Shown here piece after piece: positions 6,906 to 15,397 of a stretch of 64,000 nucleotides of DNA (position 1 is the stretch's first letter; each line of letters starts with the position of its first letter). Under the pieces are notes generated by a model. That model was not told where the DNA came from, searched no databases, and saw only the letters and a list, made by a program, of their open reading frames with translations. The stretch comes from Kiritimatiellia bacterium (lineage in GTDB: Bacteria > Verrucomicrobiota > Kiritimatiellia > CAIQIC01 > JAGNIJ01): the NCBI GenBank assembly GCA_018001225.1, contig JAGNIJ010000004.1:57819-121818 (forward strand), written 5' to 3'. A program made the position numbers and the translations under genes.

Positions 6906-9635
6906 TCAGGGCAGTTTCACGCCCACGCGGTAGAAGGCGGCGGACTGCGCGTTGGTCACCGACAGGGTCACCGCGCTCCCGTCCGCCGCGCCGGGCAGGT
7001 TGAGCCCGACCGGCGTCCACGCCACGTCGCCCGCGAGGTTCGTCGTCCACCAGGCATCGTACCGGCGCTGCGCGGACGTCGGCACCGGCGAGCGTAACCG
7101 CATCACGCCACCGGCCTCCGCGACGGCCTCGACGTACGCCGTGAAACACGACGCCGCGTTGGTCGGCACCGTGTCGGCGACGTACTCCTCGAGGTTGTCC
7201 AGCAGGTCGCCGTCGGGATTGGCCCCGGCCGTCGCGTTGGTGAAGAACCCGAAGTACAACTGCTCCCACTCGTTGGGCAGGCCGTCGCGGTCGCTGTCCC
7301 CGCCCGTGTGCGGCTCGATCCGGAACGAGACGGCGCCGACCTGCGAGGTGCGCCCGTTGCCCTGCAGGTCGCGGGTGACGAAGCAGAAGATATAATTCGT
7401 GTGCATATCCTGGAAATCGACCGTGAAGCTCACCGTCTCGCGCGCCGGGTCGTTGGGCCAGTTGGTCGCGACGGTCTGGAGCACCAGGTTGGAATACCGC
7501 GCGGGGACGATGGAAATCGTGTGGGTCAGGCCGGTGACGAAGGTGTCGTTGTCCCAGAAATCCTGGTAGCGGAAGGTCAGGCTCAAGTTCGAGCCGAGGT
7601 CGTAGGTCCCGCCGCCCGGCCCGGCGCTGATCGGGTTGTCCGCGCGGAACGGCACGACGTCGTCACCGTTGCCCTGGAGGAACGAGAGGTCCAGAAACTG
7701 AAGCTCCTCCGAGTCCAACTCGTTGATGGGAGTGAGCGCGGCATGGCCCGCCTGCAGCGAGGAGCGCAGGTTGGCAAAGGTCCGCTGGCTGTACTCCAGG
7801 AAGGGATGCGTCACGGCGATGTTCAGGGTCTTGCTGCGGCCGCCCACCTCCACGCTCTCGCCGGGCACGCCCAAATTCGCCATCAACACCGTATCCCCGT
7901 AGCGGGGCGTGCCGTCCACGACGGTCAACAGCACGGTGGGCGGGCGGGCGCAGATCAGCGACAGGTATGGGTCGGCGGGGTCTCCCTCGATCACCACGAG
8001 GCCCGCGTTGAAACCCGCCGCGATCTGCCCGTACCGGTTGGTCAGGCCCGCGCAGCGGGCGTTGTTGATCGTTACCATGTCGCACATCTCGCTCGCCGTG
8101 AAGGCGTTGCTGAAAACGGACTGGTTCAGCTCCCAGGCGTAGCCCAGTTCCTCGAGCAGGTTGAAGCAGCCGCTGGGCGTCCAGTCCGGCGACAGGCCGA
8201 TCACCACGCCGGCCGCCTTCGCGGCGCGGACGTTGGCCGTGGCGCCGTAGAGCTTCATGTTCGACATCGGCGCCCACACCAGCTTGGCGCCCGCCGCGGC
8301 CATCTGCGCAAACTCGTTGGTGCCCAGCGCCGCGCCATGGATGATCGCCACGCTCGAATTGAGCATGCCCCAGCCGCGCCACGTGGCGAACTGCGCGCGG
8401 GCCGTGGTATCGGTGCCCTCCGACAGGTGAATCATCGTGGCGTTGATAGCCCCGCCCGAAATACGGAGCAGCAGGTTCGTGCGATCGGAAATGCCCGCCG
8501 AATTTGTCATCCGCCACGGGAAAATATTGCACCAGACCCGCGACGGGAACTGTTCGATGTTGTACAGGATGACGTCCGGATGGCAATGCTCCTGGTCGGC
8601 ACTGCTCTGGCCCTGGATGGCGACGCAGCCGGACATCAGTTCCAGGCACTCGCCGTACTTGGTGATCGCAGCCGTGTTGGCATCGTCAATGGCGGTGCGC
8701 AGCGTCGAACGCCGGGCCTTCCAATCGTCGTACTCCGCGTCGTCCTCGCCCCACTCGTCCCGGTGCCCGTACGGGAAGTTGTTGAACATCAGGGTCGGGA
8801 ATGAGTTGTAGGCCGGGTGGTTGTGCACGTCGAGCAGACCGGGGAAGATGATGCCGCCGGTGTCCGCGGCGGTGACGCCCGGCGGCGCGGCGGACGTCAC
8901 GGCGACGATGTCGTCGTCCCGCACGTGCACATACCAGTTCGTGCGCGGGCCGGCCGGCGTCATCACGAGGCCGCGCAGGGCGTACTCGTAGACCGTCCGC
9001 CCGACGAGGTCGTCGTCGGAGCGCGGCGAGATGGAGTTGGTCCCGCCGCTGGAAAAGACCACGCCCTGGATCGCCGACAGCACCTGGTTGGAGGCCCAGA
9101 TGTACCGGTAGGGCACGCGGGTGGCGACGTAGAAATTCGCGGAGGTGTCGCCCGCCTGCCAGTAGGTCTCCGTGTTGCCGACGTTGACGTTCCGCACCGT
9201 GGCGTTCGTGACGCGGACCAGCACGCCCTCGTACGCCTCGTTGGTCACCTGCCGCCCGGGTATCCAGGTCGCGGCCACCGGCAGGCCCGTGGAGGTCCGG
9301 CTGTACGCGGAGATGTTCGTCAGCACGGTCATGTTGCGGGATTCCCTGGCCAGGCCGGTGAGCGTGACGCGGTCCCCGGGGTTCGGCCGGTGGAACGGGT
9401 CGTTGATGTAGACGCCGCTCCACGGCCCGCCGCCGGCGTCGGAGAGCGTGTAGCCCAGCGGGTCCGCGTACACGGCCACGCCGCTGACCGTCACACTGCT
9501 GCCGTTGTACGGCGAGGCCCCGCCCGCGGCGGTCGTGTACTGGACGTTCGACACGGTCAGGGCCGCCGACTCCCCCGCCGCCAGGGAAAGGAGAAGGAAA
9601 CAGCCGGCCGCCCGCCGCCGGGGAAGGCCGCTCAC
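6906..9635 (-). CDS. Large secreted amidohydrolase with OB-like N-terminus and TSP3-type tail
   Basis: A 909-residue exported protein. A signal peptide covers residues 1-25. Residues about 27-215 form an OB-fold-like region (SSVTVSGVAVY...GDRVTLTGLARES) of the sort found before secreted nucleases. The metal-dependent hydrolase lies at about 220-590: DVHNHP (HxH at 271-273), IHLSEG (His403), IHGAAL (His433) and SPDW (Asp484), matching the ligand set of the atrazine chlorohydrolase/cytosine deaminase group. Residues about 778-800 hold an Asp-rich calcium segment (GGDSDRDGLPNEWEQLYFG, then NPDGDLLDNLEEY), and the end is the beta-domain common to secreted proteins here. Most relatives of the catalytic domain are cytosolic, so the extracellular architecture is unusual. 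Substrate unknown. Confidence 0.85.
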   Translation of the reverse strand: MSGLPRRRAAGCFLLLSLAAGESAALTVSNVQYTTAAGGASPYNGSSVTVSGVAVYADPLGYTLSDAGGGPWSGVYINDPFHRPNPGDRVTLTGLARESRNMTVLTNISAYSRTSTGLPVAATWIPGRQVTNEAYEGVLVRVTNATVRNVNVGNTETYWQAGDTSANFYVATRVPYRYIWASNQVLSAIQGVVFSSGGTNSISPRSDDDLVGRTVYEYALRGLVMTPAGPRTNWYVHVRDDDIVAVTSAAPPGVTAADTGGIIFPGLLDVHNHPAYNSFPTLMFNNFPYGHRDEWGEDDAEYDDWKARRSTLRTAIDDANTAAITKYGECLELMSGCVAIQGQSSADQEHCHPDVILYNIEQFPSRVWCNIFPWRMTNSAGISDRTNLLLRISGGAINATMIHLSEGTDTTARAQFATWRGWGMLNSSVAIIHGAALGTNEFAQMAAAGAKLVWAPMSNMKLYGATANVRAAKAAGVVIGLSPDWTPSGCFNLLEELGYAWELNQSVFSNAFTASEMCDMVTINNARCAGLTNRYGQIAAGFNAGLVVIEGDPADPYLSLICARPPTVLLTVVDGTPRYGDTVLMANLGVPGESVEVGGRSKTLNIAVTHPFLEYSQRTFANLRSSLQAGHAALTPINELDSEELQFLDLSFLQGNGDDVVPFRADNPISAGPGGGTYDLGSNLSLTFRYQDFWDNDTFVTGLTHTISIVPARYSNLVLQTVATNWPNDPARETVSFTVDFQDMHTNYIFCFVTRDLQGNGRTSQVGAVSFRIEPHTGGDSDRDGLPNEWEQLYFGFFTNATAGANPDGDLLDNLEEYVADTVPTNAASCFTAYVEAVAEAGGVMRLRSPVPTSAQRRYDAWWTTNLAGDVAWTPVGLNLPGAADGSAVTLSVTNAQSAAFYRVGVKLP

Positions 9636-9715
9636 CGTACAAGATCTCCGCGCATGAGTCCGCGTATAGTACCGCGCGGGGGCGATCTTGTATAAGGCAA
9701 ACCGGGCCGCGCCGA

Positions 9716-10534
9716 TCAGAGGAGGCGCTGGAGCGCCTGCTTCAGTTCCCGGGCCGCGGGCGCGGCCATCTCAAAAACATCCTCGGCGCGATAAAAGTCC
9801 AGGATGTCCACGCCGCGGATGGCCGGGCGGATGTACAGGTCCGGCGGCGCGCGCCGGAGTTTTTCCGCGATGATGGATTTTTGCATGATGTCGAACGTGC
9901 CCAGCACGGCGCGGAAGAGGTTCGGGACGGGCGGGCCGGCCGGATCCAGGTCGCCCATGATGTCGACGGCCACTACGAAGTCGCAGTCGTCCAGCACGTC
10001 CCAAGGCACCGGGTTGACGCCGCCGCCGTCGATCAGGACGCGGCCCGCGCGCGTGACGGGCGTAAAGACGCCGGGCAGGCCCATGCTGGCCTTGATCGCG
10101 TCCGGCAGGCTGCCGGAATCGAGCAGGACCTGCTCCGCCGTGTTGAAATCCGTGGCCACGACGCGCAGCGGGATCTTCAGCTCCTCGAAGGTCCGGACGC
10201 CCATCTTGCCGTAAAGGAACTCGATGAACTTGTCGCCCTTGAGCAGGCCGCGGCGCCCGAACTCGAGGTCCAGGAAGCCGAACCACTTGAGCGCCTCCTT
10301 CTTGCGAAGGGCCTCGCGCAAGCTGTCGCGCCGGCTGACGACCATCTTCCGCGCGCCTTCCCGGATGCGGGCGCCGGACAGGCCCGAGGCATAGAGGGCG
10401 CCGACCACCGCGCCGATGCTCGTGCCCGCGATGCGGTGCGGCCGCAGGCCCAGCTCGTCAAGGACCTCCAGCATGGGGATATGCGCCAAGCCCTTTGCGC
10501 CCCCGCCGCCCAATGCCAGGCCGAGCTTCTTCAT
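9716..10534 (-). CDS. Patatin-like phospholipase/acyl hydrolase
   Basis: A 272-residue cytosolic patatin-family hydrolase, RssA/YlbK-like in size. I start it at ATG 10534, immediately before the oxyanion-hole motif GLALGGGGAKG (residues 5-15); the alternative upstream start adds 12 residues without family similarity. The nucleophile elbow is GTSIG (Ser39) and the catalytic dyad aspartate is Asp169 in DGGG. No signal peptide or second transmembrane region is evident. The family cleaves acyl groups from membrane lipids. The gene is divergent from the aldo/keto reductase at 10626, with about 90 bases between starts. Confidence 0.92.
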   Translation of the reverse strand: MKKLGLALGGGGAKGLAHIPMLEVLDELGLRPHRIAGTSIGAVVGALYASGLSGARIREGARKMVVSRRDSLREALRKKEALKWFGFLDLEFGRRGLLKGDKFIEFLYGKMGVRTFEELKIPLRVVATDFNTAEQVLLDSGSLPDAIKASMGLPGVFTPVTRAGRVLIDGGGVNPVPWDVLDDCDFVVAVDIMGDLDPAGPPVPNLFRAVLGTFDIMQKSIIAEKLRRAPPDLYIRPAIRGVDILDFYRAEDVFEMAAPAARELKQALQRLL

Positions 10535-10625
10535 GGGATACGCTCTAACCTGCACGCCGCCGGACGGCAACCCGAAAGTCGTGGCGCGGCTTGAAGAAGA
10601 GGCGCGGCGGCCCTATCTTTGCCCC

Positions 10626-11711
10626 ATGCTTTACCGACCGTTCGGACAGACCGGCAAGCACCTCTCGGTCATCGGCGCCGGGTGCATGCGCTTCGAGACG
10701 CCGCAGAACGACCGGGACATCGGCCGGGCAGCCGAGACCCTGCTCCACGCGCACGCGCGGGGCGTCAACTACTTCGACACCGCGCCGATCTACTGCGGCG
10801 ACCGCAGCGAGGAGATCGTCGGGGCCGCGATCCGCCACCTGAAGCCCGGCACCTTCTACGTCTCCAGCAAGTGCGGCGAGGACGACGGCGCGGCGTTCCG
10901 GAAGGGCCTCGAGCGCTCGCTGCAGCGGCTCGGCGTGGACCGGGTCCATTTCTTCCACGTCTGGTGCCTCATGAATCCCGCCGACTGGACGGCGCGGAAA
11001 CGGGGCGGGGCGGTCCGGGAGGCGCTCCGGGCGAAGGAGGAAGGCCTGATCGAGCATCTGGTCTTCTCGTCGCACATGGACGGCGACGAGACGGCGGCGG
11101 TGATCGCGGAGGGGATCTTCGAGGGTGTGACGCTCGGTTTTAACGCCGCCAACTTCCGTTTCCGGCGAGCGGCCCTCGAGGCCTCGGCCCGGGCCGGCCT
11201 GGGCGTGGTGACCATGAACCCGCTCGCCGGCGGGTTGATCCCCGCCCACCCGAAGCGCTTCGATTTCATCCGCGCGGAGAACGATCCGGACGTGGTCACC
11301 GCCGCCCTGCGGTTCAACCTCTCGCACGCGGCGATCACCTGCGCGCTGGTCGGCTTCCGCGACAAGGCGGACGTGGACAGCGCGCTGGCCGCGCTGGACG
11401 GGTTCACGCCGCGGACCGACGCGGAGATCGCCCGCGTGGAGCGGAACCTCGAGGAGAGCTTCGACGGCCTGTGCACGGGTTGCGAGTACTGCCTCCCCTG
11501 CCCCGCGGACGTCCCGATCCCCCGGATGATGGACGCCTACAACATGCTCATCCTCGAGGGCGAGAAGAAGGCCATCCTGGAGCGGCTGCACTGGCAGTGG
11601 AGTCTGGACAAGGCGGTCGCTGGTCGGTGCACCGAGTGCGGGGCGTGCGAGGAGCGCTGCACGCAACACCTGCCGATCATCGAGCGGCTGAAGGAAATAC
11701 GCGCCTTGTAG
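10626..11711 (+). CDS. Aldo/keto reductase with C-terminal 4Fe-4S motifs
   Basis: A 361-residue fusion-type oxidoreductase. I start at ATG 10626, where MLYRPFGQTGKHLSVIG is the classical family N-terminus. The catalytic region contains NYFDTAPIYCG with the active Tyr and FYVSSKCG with the Lys. The last 80 residues carry two cysteine clusters, CTGCEYCLPCP (283-293) and CTECGACEERC (335-345), as in the YgjS-type predicted ferredoxin-linked aldo/keto reductases widespread in anaerobes. The likely electron donor is therefore an Fe-S cofactor or ferredoxin as well as NAD(P)H. The substrate is unknown. It stands alone on the plus strand. Confidence 0.92.
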   Translation: MLYRPFGQTGKHLSVIGAGCMRFETPQNDRDIGRAAETLLHAHARGVNYFDTAPIYCGDRSEEIVGAAIRHLKPGTFYVSSKCGEDDGAAFRKGLERSLQRLGVDRVHFFHVWCLMNPADWTARKRGGAVREALRAKEEGLIEHLVFSSHMDGDETAAVIAEGIFEGVTLGFNAANFRFRRAALEASARAGLGVVTMNPLAGGLIPAHPKRFDFIRAENDPDVVTAALRFNLSHAAITCALVGFRDKADVDSALAALDGFTPRTDAEIARVERNLEESFDGLCTGCEYCLPCPADVPIPRMMDAYNMLILEGEKKAILERLHWQWSLDKAVAGRCTECGACEERCTQHLPIIERLKEIRAL

Positions 11712-11792
11712 AAGGGCCAAATTGCCGGTTCACGCGGGGCGGGACATGGAGTATACTGCACGACAGTTCAGTTCAATGACCGGAGGCGTATC

Positions 11793-13058
11793 ATGAGTAA
11801 GCGGATAGCGTTCCTGGCGGCGGTGGTTCTCCTTGGCATCGCGGCGGCTCCTGCGCAGGCCCAGCAGAGCCTGCAGGCGCTGGTCAACAGCGCGACCGGC
11901 AGCGTGATCGAGGTTCCGGCGGGCGAATACCAGGGGCCGGTCCGGCTCAAGAAGGGCGTCCTCCTCGTGGGCGCCGGGGCCGACCGGACAATCCTGAACG
12001 TGCCGGACGCCGCACCGGGCGTCATGGGCGAGAACCGGTCGGGTATCCTCGGCTTCACGATCCGCGGCGGCCAGCACGGCGTGCGGACGCTCGGGCACTT
12101 CATGGGCGTCTTCGAGTGCCGCCTGGAAGGACAGGCCCAGGCCGCCGTGCTGTTCGAGGGCGGGAGCGGCGTCGCGGTGAACAACGCGATCGTCGGCACG
12201 CAGACGAACCAGGGCGTGCTGATCCTCCGCTCCAACCCGCTGGTGGCGCGCAACGTGATCGCGGACCACGGCATCGGCGTGCACGTGAGCGGCGAGATGA
12301 TCCCGCCCGTCCAGGACAATCTCTTCATCGGCAACCGGGTGGCCGTGCTCGTGGATCCCGGCTCGAAGGCGCTGCTCGCCCGCAACCTCTACGACCGTAA
12401 CGGCGTCGCCGTGCAGGGCGCCGACCTCGGGGCGGACGACCGGATCGAGCCCATCGCGTGGGACGGCAAGGTGCCGGCGACCGGGTCCACGGCGGCGCAG
12501 TACCGCGACCTGATGAACGTCGTGTTCGAGGAGGCCATCAACGCGCACCCCGTGGTCGTCTACGGGCTGGGCGAGGAGATGGGCGCGTTCGACGTGGTGA
12601 TCCTCTCGCCCTCCGCGACGTTCAGCATCGGCGCGTCGGCCGTGGACACGATCATCTCGAGCCACCACGCCTACGACTCCGCCACGCAGGATGCCTTGGC
12701 CTCCACCCTGCGGATCGCGGAGCGGCCGTTCGTGGACGTCGTCAACCCGCTGGTCAAGGACCTCGCCATCGACCGGTACGTGCTGGAGAACCGCTACCGG
12801 CACCCGGCATCCTACGGGGTGAATGAGAAGGGGCAGCGGCTCTTCCGGCGCATGACGAACATGAACCGGGTCGAAATCTACTGCCCCGCCGGGTGGCTTC
12901 CCGTCGGCGTGAACTACCCGGCGTCGTTTGACCGCGTCGGGACCCAGGTCGTGATCAGGATCACGCACCCGGGCGTCACGAACCTGGAGATCGCGATGGA
13001 GCCCGACGCCGTCTCGGCCGATCCGCTCGGGGTCCGCGCCGCGCTCTCGGGCGAATGA
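11793..13058 (+). CDS. Secreted right-handed beta-helix protein
   Basis: A 421-residue exported protein with a signal peptide (residues 1-23, ending AQA) and a GGAGGCG ribosome-binding site just upstream. Residues about 27-215 show pectate-lyase-type beta-helix repeats: IEVPAGEYQGPVRLKKGVLL, ILGFTIRGGQHGV, VNNAIVGTQTNQGVLILRSN, NVIADHGIGVHVSGE. This is the NosD/CASH-like carbohydrate-binding fold. The C-terminal 200 residues are different and not recognised; they include VVVYGLGEEMGAFDVVILS and end in a beta-rich segment. The downstream yjbQ gene starts in the last four bases (ATGA). A role in binding or cleaving polysaccharide is possible, but no catalytic set is evident. Confidence 0.75.
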   Translation: MSKRIAFLAAVVLLGIAAAPAQAQQSLQALVNSATGSVIEVPAGEYQGPVRLKKGVLLVGAGADRTILNVPDAAPGVMGENRSGILGFTIRGGQHGVRTLGHFMGVFECRLEGQAQAAVLFEGGSGVAVNNAIVGTQTNQGVLILRSNPLVARNVIADHGIGVHVSGEMIPPVQDNLFIGNRVAVLVDPGSKALLARNLYDRNGVAVQGADLGADDRIEPIAWDGKVPATGSTAAQYRDLMNVVFEEAINAHPVVVYGLGEEMGAFDVVILSPSATFSIGASAVDTIISSHHAYDSATQDALASTLRIAERPFVDVVNPLVKDLAIDRYVLENRYRHPASYGVNEKGQRLFRRMTNMNRVEIYCPAGWLPVGVNYPASFDRVGTQVVIRITHPGVTNLEIAMEPDAVSADPLGVRAALSGE

Positions 13059-13471
13059 AGACCCACCAGGAGGAAATCCGCCTGGAGACGGCAGGCCACC
13101 GGGACATCCACGACCTGACAGACGCCGTCGCGGCCGTGGTCGCGCGCTCCGGGGTGCGGACCGGCCTCGCGCACGTCTTCAACGTCGGCAGCACGGCTTG
13201 CGTCGGCATGATCGAGTTCGAGCCCGGGTTGCAGCGGGACATCGGGGAGTTGCTCGACCGGCTGATCCCGCCCTCCCGCGCCTACGGGCACGAGCAGGCC
13301 TGGCACGACGGCAACGGGCACTCGCACCTGCAGGCGACGCTGCTGGGCCCCTCGCTGACGGTGCCGGTGAGCGAGGGCCGCCCGCGCCTCGGGACGTGGC
13401 AGCAGATTTTCCACCTGGAATGCGACGTCGAGCCTCGCTCGCGCGTCGTCGTGGTCAGCGTGGTCGGCTGA
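13055..13471 (+). CDS. yjbQ: YjbQ family (UPF0047) protein
   Basis: A 138-residue protein of the compact YjbQ fold. The signature is complete: HDLTDAVAAVV, then VFNVGSTACVGMIEFEPGL, HEQAWHDGNGHSHLQATLLG and SLTVPVSEGRPRLGTWQQIF, with the HxH pair that coordinates metal and forms the active pocket. Members have been reported to have weak thiamine-phosphate synthase activity and can rescue thiE mutants, but their main role is uncertain. The start overlaps the upstream beta-helix gene by four bases; the two products have no obvious functional link. Confidence 0.95.
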   Translation: MKTHQEEIRLETAGHRDIHDLTDAVAAVVARSGVRTGLAHVFNVGSTACVGMIEFEPGLQRDIGELLDRLIPPSRAYGHEQAWHDGNGHSHLQATLLGPSLTVPVSEGRPRLGTWQQIFHLECDVEPRSRVVVVSVVG

Positions 13472-13540
13472 CCCGGCGGCCGACAGCAAAAATTTCTCTA
13501 CGCGCTTTACACCAGCGCCTTCCGTCACTATTTTCCGCGC

Positions 13541-14224
13541 ATGAAAAATAAAATTCACGCGGACGGGGCCAGGAAATTACGTAGCGATCGGAACATCGAG
13601 GCCTCCCGGTGGCTCGGCGGAATCGCTTTCATGGCCTTGCTGGGCGCCCTCGTCGCGGGCTGCGAACTGGACACCGGGGAGGAACCCTTCGAGGCCGACG
13701 GGCGGACCCTGGCTTCCAGCACCAACACCTCGGAGTCCGCGGAGGAACCCGCCCCGCAAGCCGCAGCCGAGTCCGAGGTCCTCGAGGAAGAAGCCCTTCC
13801 GGCCGATCCCGTCTCCACCAACGCCTTGTTGAAGCCGGAGCAAACGGTCTACGCCCAGCAGCGGGGCATCGACAACAGCCGGTTCTACGGGGAGACCTTC
13901 AGCGGCACCGGCTGCGAGCAACTCCCCCTGACCGACGGCGGGGGCGGCTTCGTCAGCAACCCCGCCAACCTGCGCGGCACGCTGAAATTCGTTTTTCCCG
14001 TCAGCTATCAGGATCGCATCAGCCGGGTCACGCTGTTTACGGCGGACGGCATGTTCTTCGACGAAATGTACCGCCAGCTGCCGAACGAGGCGGACGGACG
14101 GCCGCGGTACTACGGGACCATGCACATCGAGGTCTATCCTCCCAACCTCTACCTGCGCGTGATCATGAACGACGGCAGTTGCCGGTCGCTCCAGCATCCC
14201 GATCCGCAGACCCGCTACGACTGA
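13541..14224 (+). CDS. Predicted lipoprotein of unknown function
   Basis: A 227-residue protein. After 24 polar residues comes a hydrophobic stretch ending in the lipobox LVAGC (Cys41), so it is probably an anchored lipoprotein. Residues 42-90 are a low-complexity acidic linker rich in Glu, Ala and Ser. The C-terminal about 130 residues form a globular domain (YAQQRGIDNSRFYGETFSGT...LKFVFPVSYQDRISRVTLFT) that I do not recognise; two cysteines in it (GTGCEQ and DGSCRS) may pair. The upstream bases are AT-rich (AAAAATTTCTC), in keeping with an independent promoter. Confidence 0.65.
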   Translation: MKNKIHADGARKLRSDRNIEASRWLGGIAFMALLGALVAGCELDTGEEPFEADGRTLASSTNTSESAEEPAPQAAAESEVLEEEALPADPVSTNALLKPEQTVYAQQRGIDNSRFYGETFSGTGCEQLPLTDGGGGFVSNPANLRGTLKFVFPVSYQDRISRVTLFTADGMFFDEMYRQLPNEADGRPRYYGTMHIEVYPPNLYLRVIMNDGSCRSLQHPDPQTRYD

Positions 14225-14308
14225 TCCCGCTCCCGGGTCAGCCGCCGGCCTGGTGGGTGCGAATGACGGCGCACACCGCTTCGCCCCACCGCGCCTGCTT
14301 GCGCTCGC

Positions 14309-14520
14309 CGCGGGGAAATGCTTCCGCAGGACGGCCAGTTGCCGGTATTCCGGGCGGAAATCATGGCCCCACGGGCTGATGCAATGGACCTCGTCGATGG
14401 CGAACCGCCGCACCGCCAGTTGCGTGAGGTCGCCCAGGAAATCCTCCATCATCAGCCGCTCGGGCGACACGAACAACAAGCGGGTTTCCCCGGCTCGCAG
14501 CGCGCCTTGCGTCGCCCGGC
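14309..14520 (-). pseudogene. Remnant of a RecQ-family DNA helicase
   Basis: In the minus strand this stretch encodes about 65 residues of clear RecQ helicase core: LRAGETRLLFVSPERLMM, then FAIDEVHCISPWGHDFRPEY and RQLAVLRKHFP, covering motifs Ia/Ib and the DExH box. Nothing before or after it in any frame restores the rest of a helicase; the preceding part is scrambled between frames, and after KHFP the sequence switches to unrelated low-quality coding. A functional RecQ has over 500 residues, so this is a fossil. It opens a roughly 1.1-kb decayed region between two lipoprotein genes. Confidence 0.75.
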
Positions 14521-14769
14521 CTGCTGCTGCGCAAGGAACTCGCGGAACGTAGCCGCCCCGGCAACGAGATGGTCCGAACCGCGCCCGCACCTGCTCAACC
14601 GGCGGCGAACCGGTCGAGACGCTCAATCAGGGAAGCTTGGGGACATGGAAACGGCTGTTTCGGTGGCTTACTTTTTTATTCATGCAACCGCATCATGATG
14701 CAACCGGAAGAAATGGATAGAGACCACCTTGGACATAATTTCTGTGTCCCTGTTCTTCCTCCAGACAGA

Positions 14770-14788
14770 GCCGACTTTTTAAGTCGGC
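14770..14788. repeat. Perfect hairpin with 8-bp arms
   Basis: GCCGACTT-TTT-AAGTCGGC forms a perfect 8-bp stem with a 3-base loop, and the right arm sequence AAGTCGGCC recurs directly at 14802. It lies in the decayed region. No clear T-run follows on either strand, so I do not call it a terminator. Confidence 0.5.
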
Positions 14789-14828
14789 CATGGCCCGCAT
14801 GAAGTCGGCCCTGCCGAGAAAAACATGA

Positions 14829-15003
14829 ACTGGGTGGCTGATGGACTCAAGTTCGCCACGGCCCCTGCCGCCTTGTGCGGCAGGGGAAGGAGTTCATCAG
14901 TTGACGCGCCATAGACACCGAACTTCTTCACCCGCGGCACAAGGCCGCGGGGGTCTTTTGTTACCCGGCCAACCCCTGCACTTGAGTCCATCCGCCACCC
15001 AGT
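14829..15003. repeat. Inverted duplication with 23-bp termini and two inner hairpins
   Basis: The termini 14829-14851 and 14981-15003 are inverted copies matching at 22 of 23 positions. Inside lie hairpins 14862-14886 (CCCCTGCCGC arms, loop CTTGT) and 14931-14951 (CCCGCGGC arms, loop ACAAG), which look like diverged inverted copies of each other, followed on each side by a GAAGNAGTTC-like segment. Both arms read WVADGLK when translated outward. This could be a small non-autonomous mobile element or an inverted duplicate of a lost gene end. Confidence 0.55.
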
Positions 15004-15397
15004 AAACATCATGATACTCGTACCGGAAAAAGTGTGGAATGCAGCAGGCCTCGCTCCTTTCCAGTGATGGAAGGCCACACTCGGCAAACAACAGGCCACG
15101 CCATAACGCGGGAGGTCAATATGAGATAGGCAACAGGACGGCATACAATCTAATGATTCTCCGGAGGGCAGCAGCCTCTTGATCGGATCCGCCCACCAGG
15201 GCCCCTGCGCACCGCTTGTCTCGCGGCAGAGGGACAGGTCTCCAGGATGCCCCCGATGACAAGCCGGACTGCATTGAGTCGATCCGTGTGGGGTGATCGG
15301 TTTCGAGCTGGCGCTTGCGGGCGGGGTACAGATGGAGGACCTCGGGCTGAACGGACGCCGGGCGGAGGTGTCCAATAGGCCGGGAAGGGAATCCATC

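Larger units (their letters stand above)
14521..15397. other. Decayed non-coding region
   Basis: Apart from the RecQ remnant next to it, this stretch has no gene I can support. Base composition is lower in G+C than its neighbours, and open frames on the minus strand lack protein-like composition. It contains a perfect hairpin at 14770-14788 and an inverted duplication at 14829-15003. It looks like debris of lost or inserted DNA. Confidence 0.55.

Noticed and set aside
7308..8804. Long open frame on the plus strand opposite the secreted amidohydrolase
   Set aside because: It is full of Arg, Gly, Ala and His in the manner of GC-rich antisense frames and has no domain, while the minus strand encodes a clear hydrolase.
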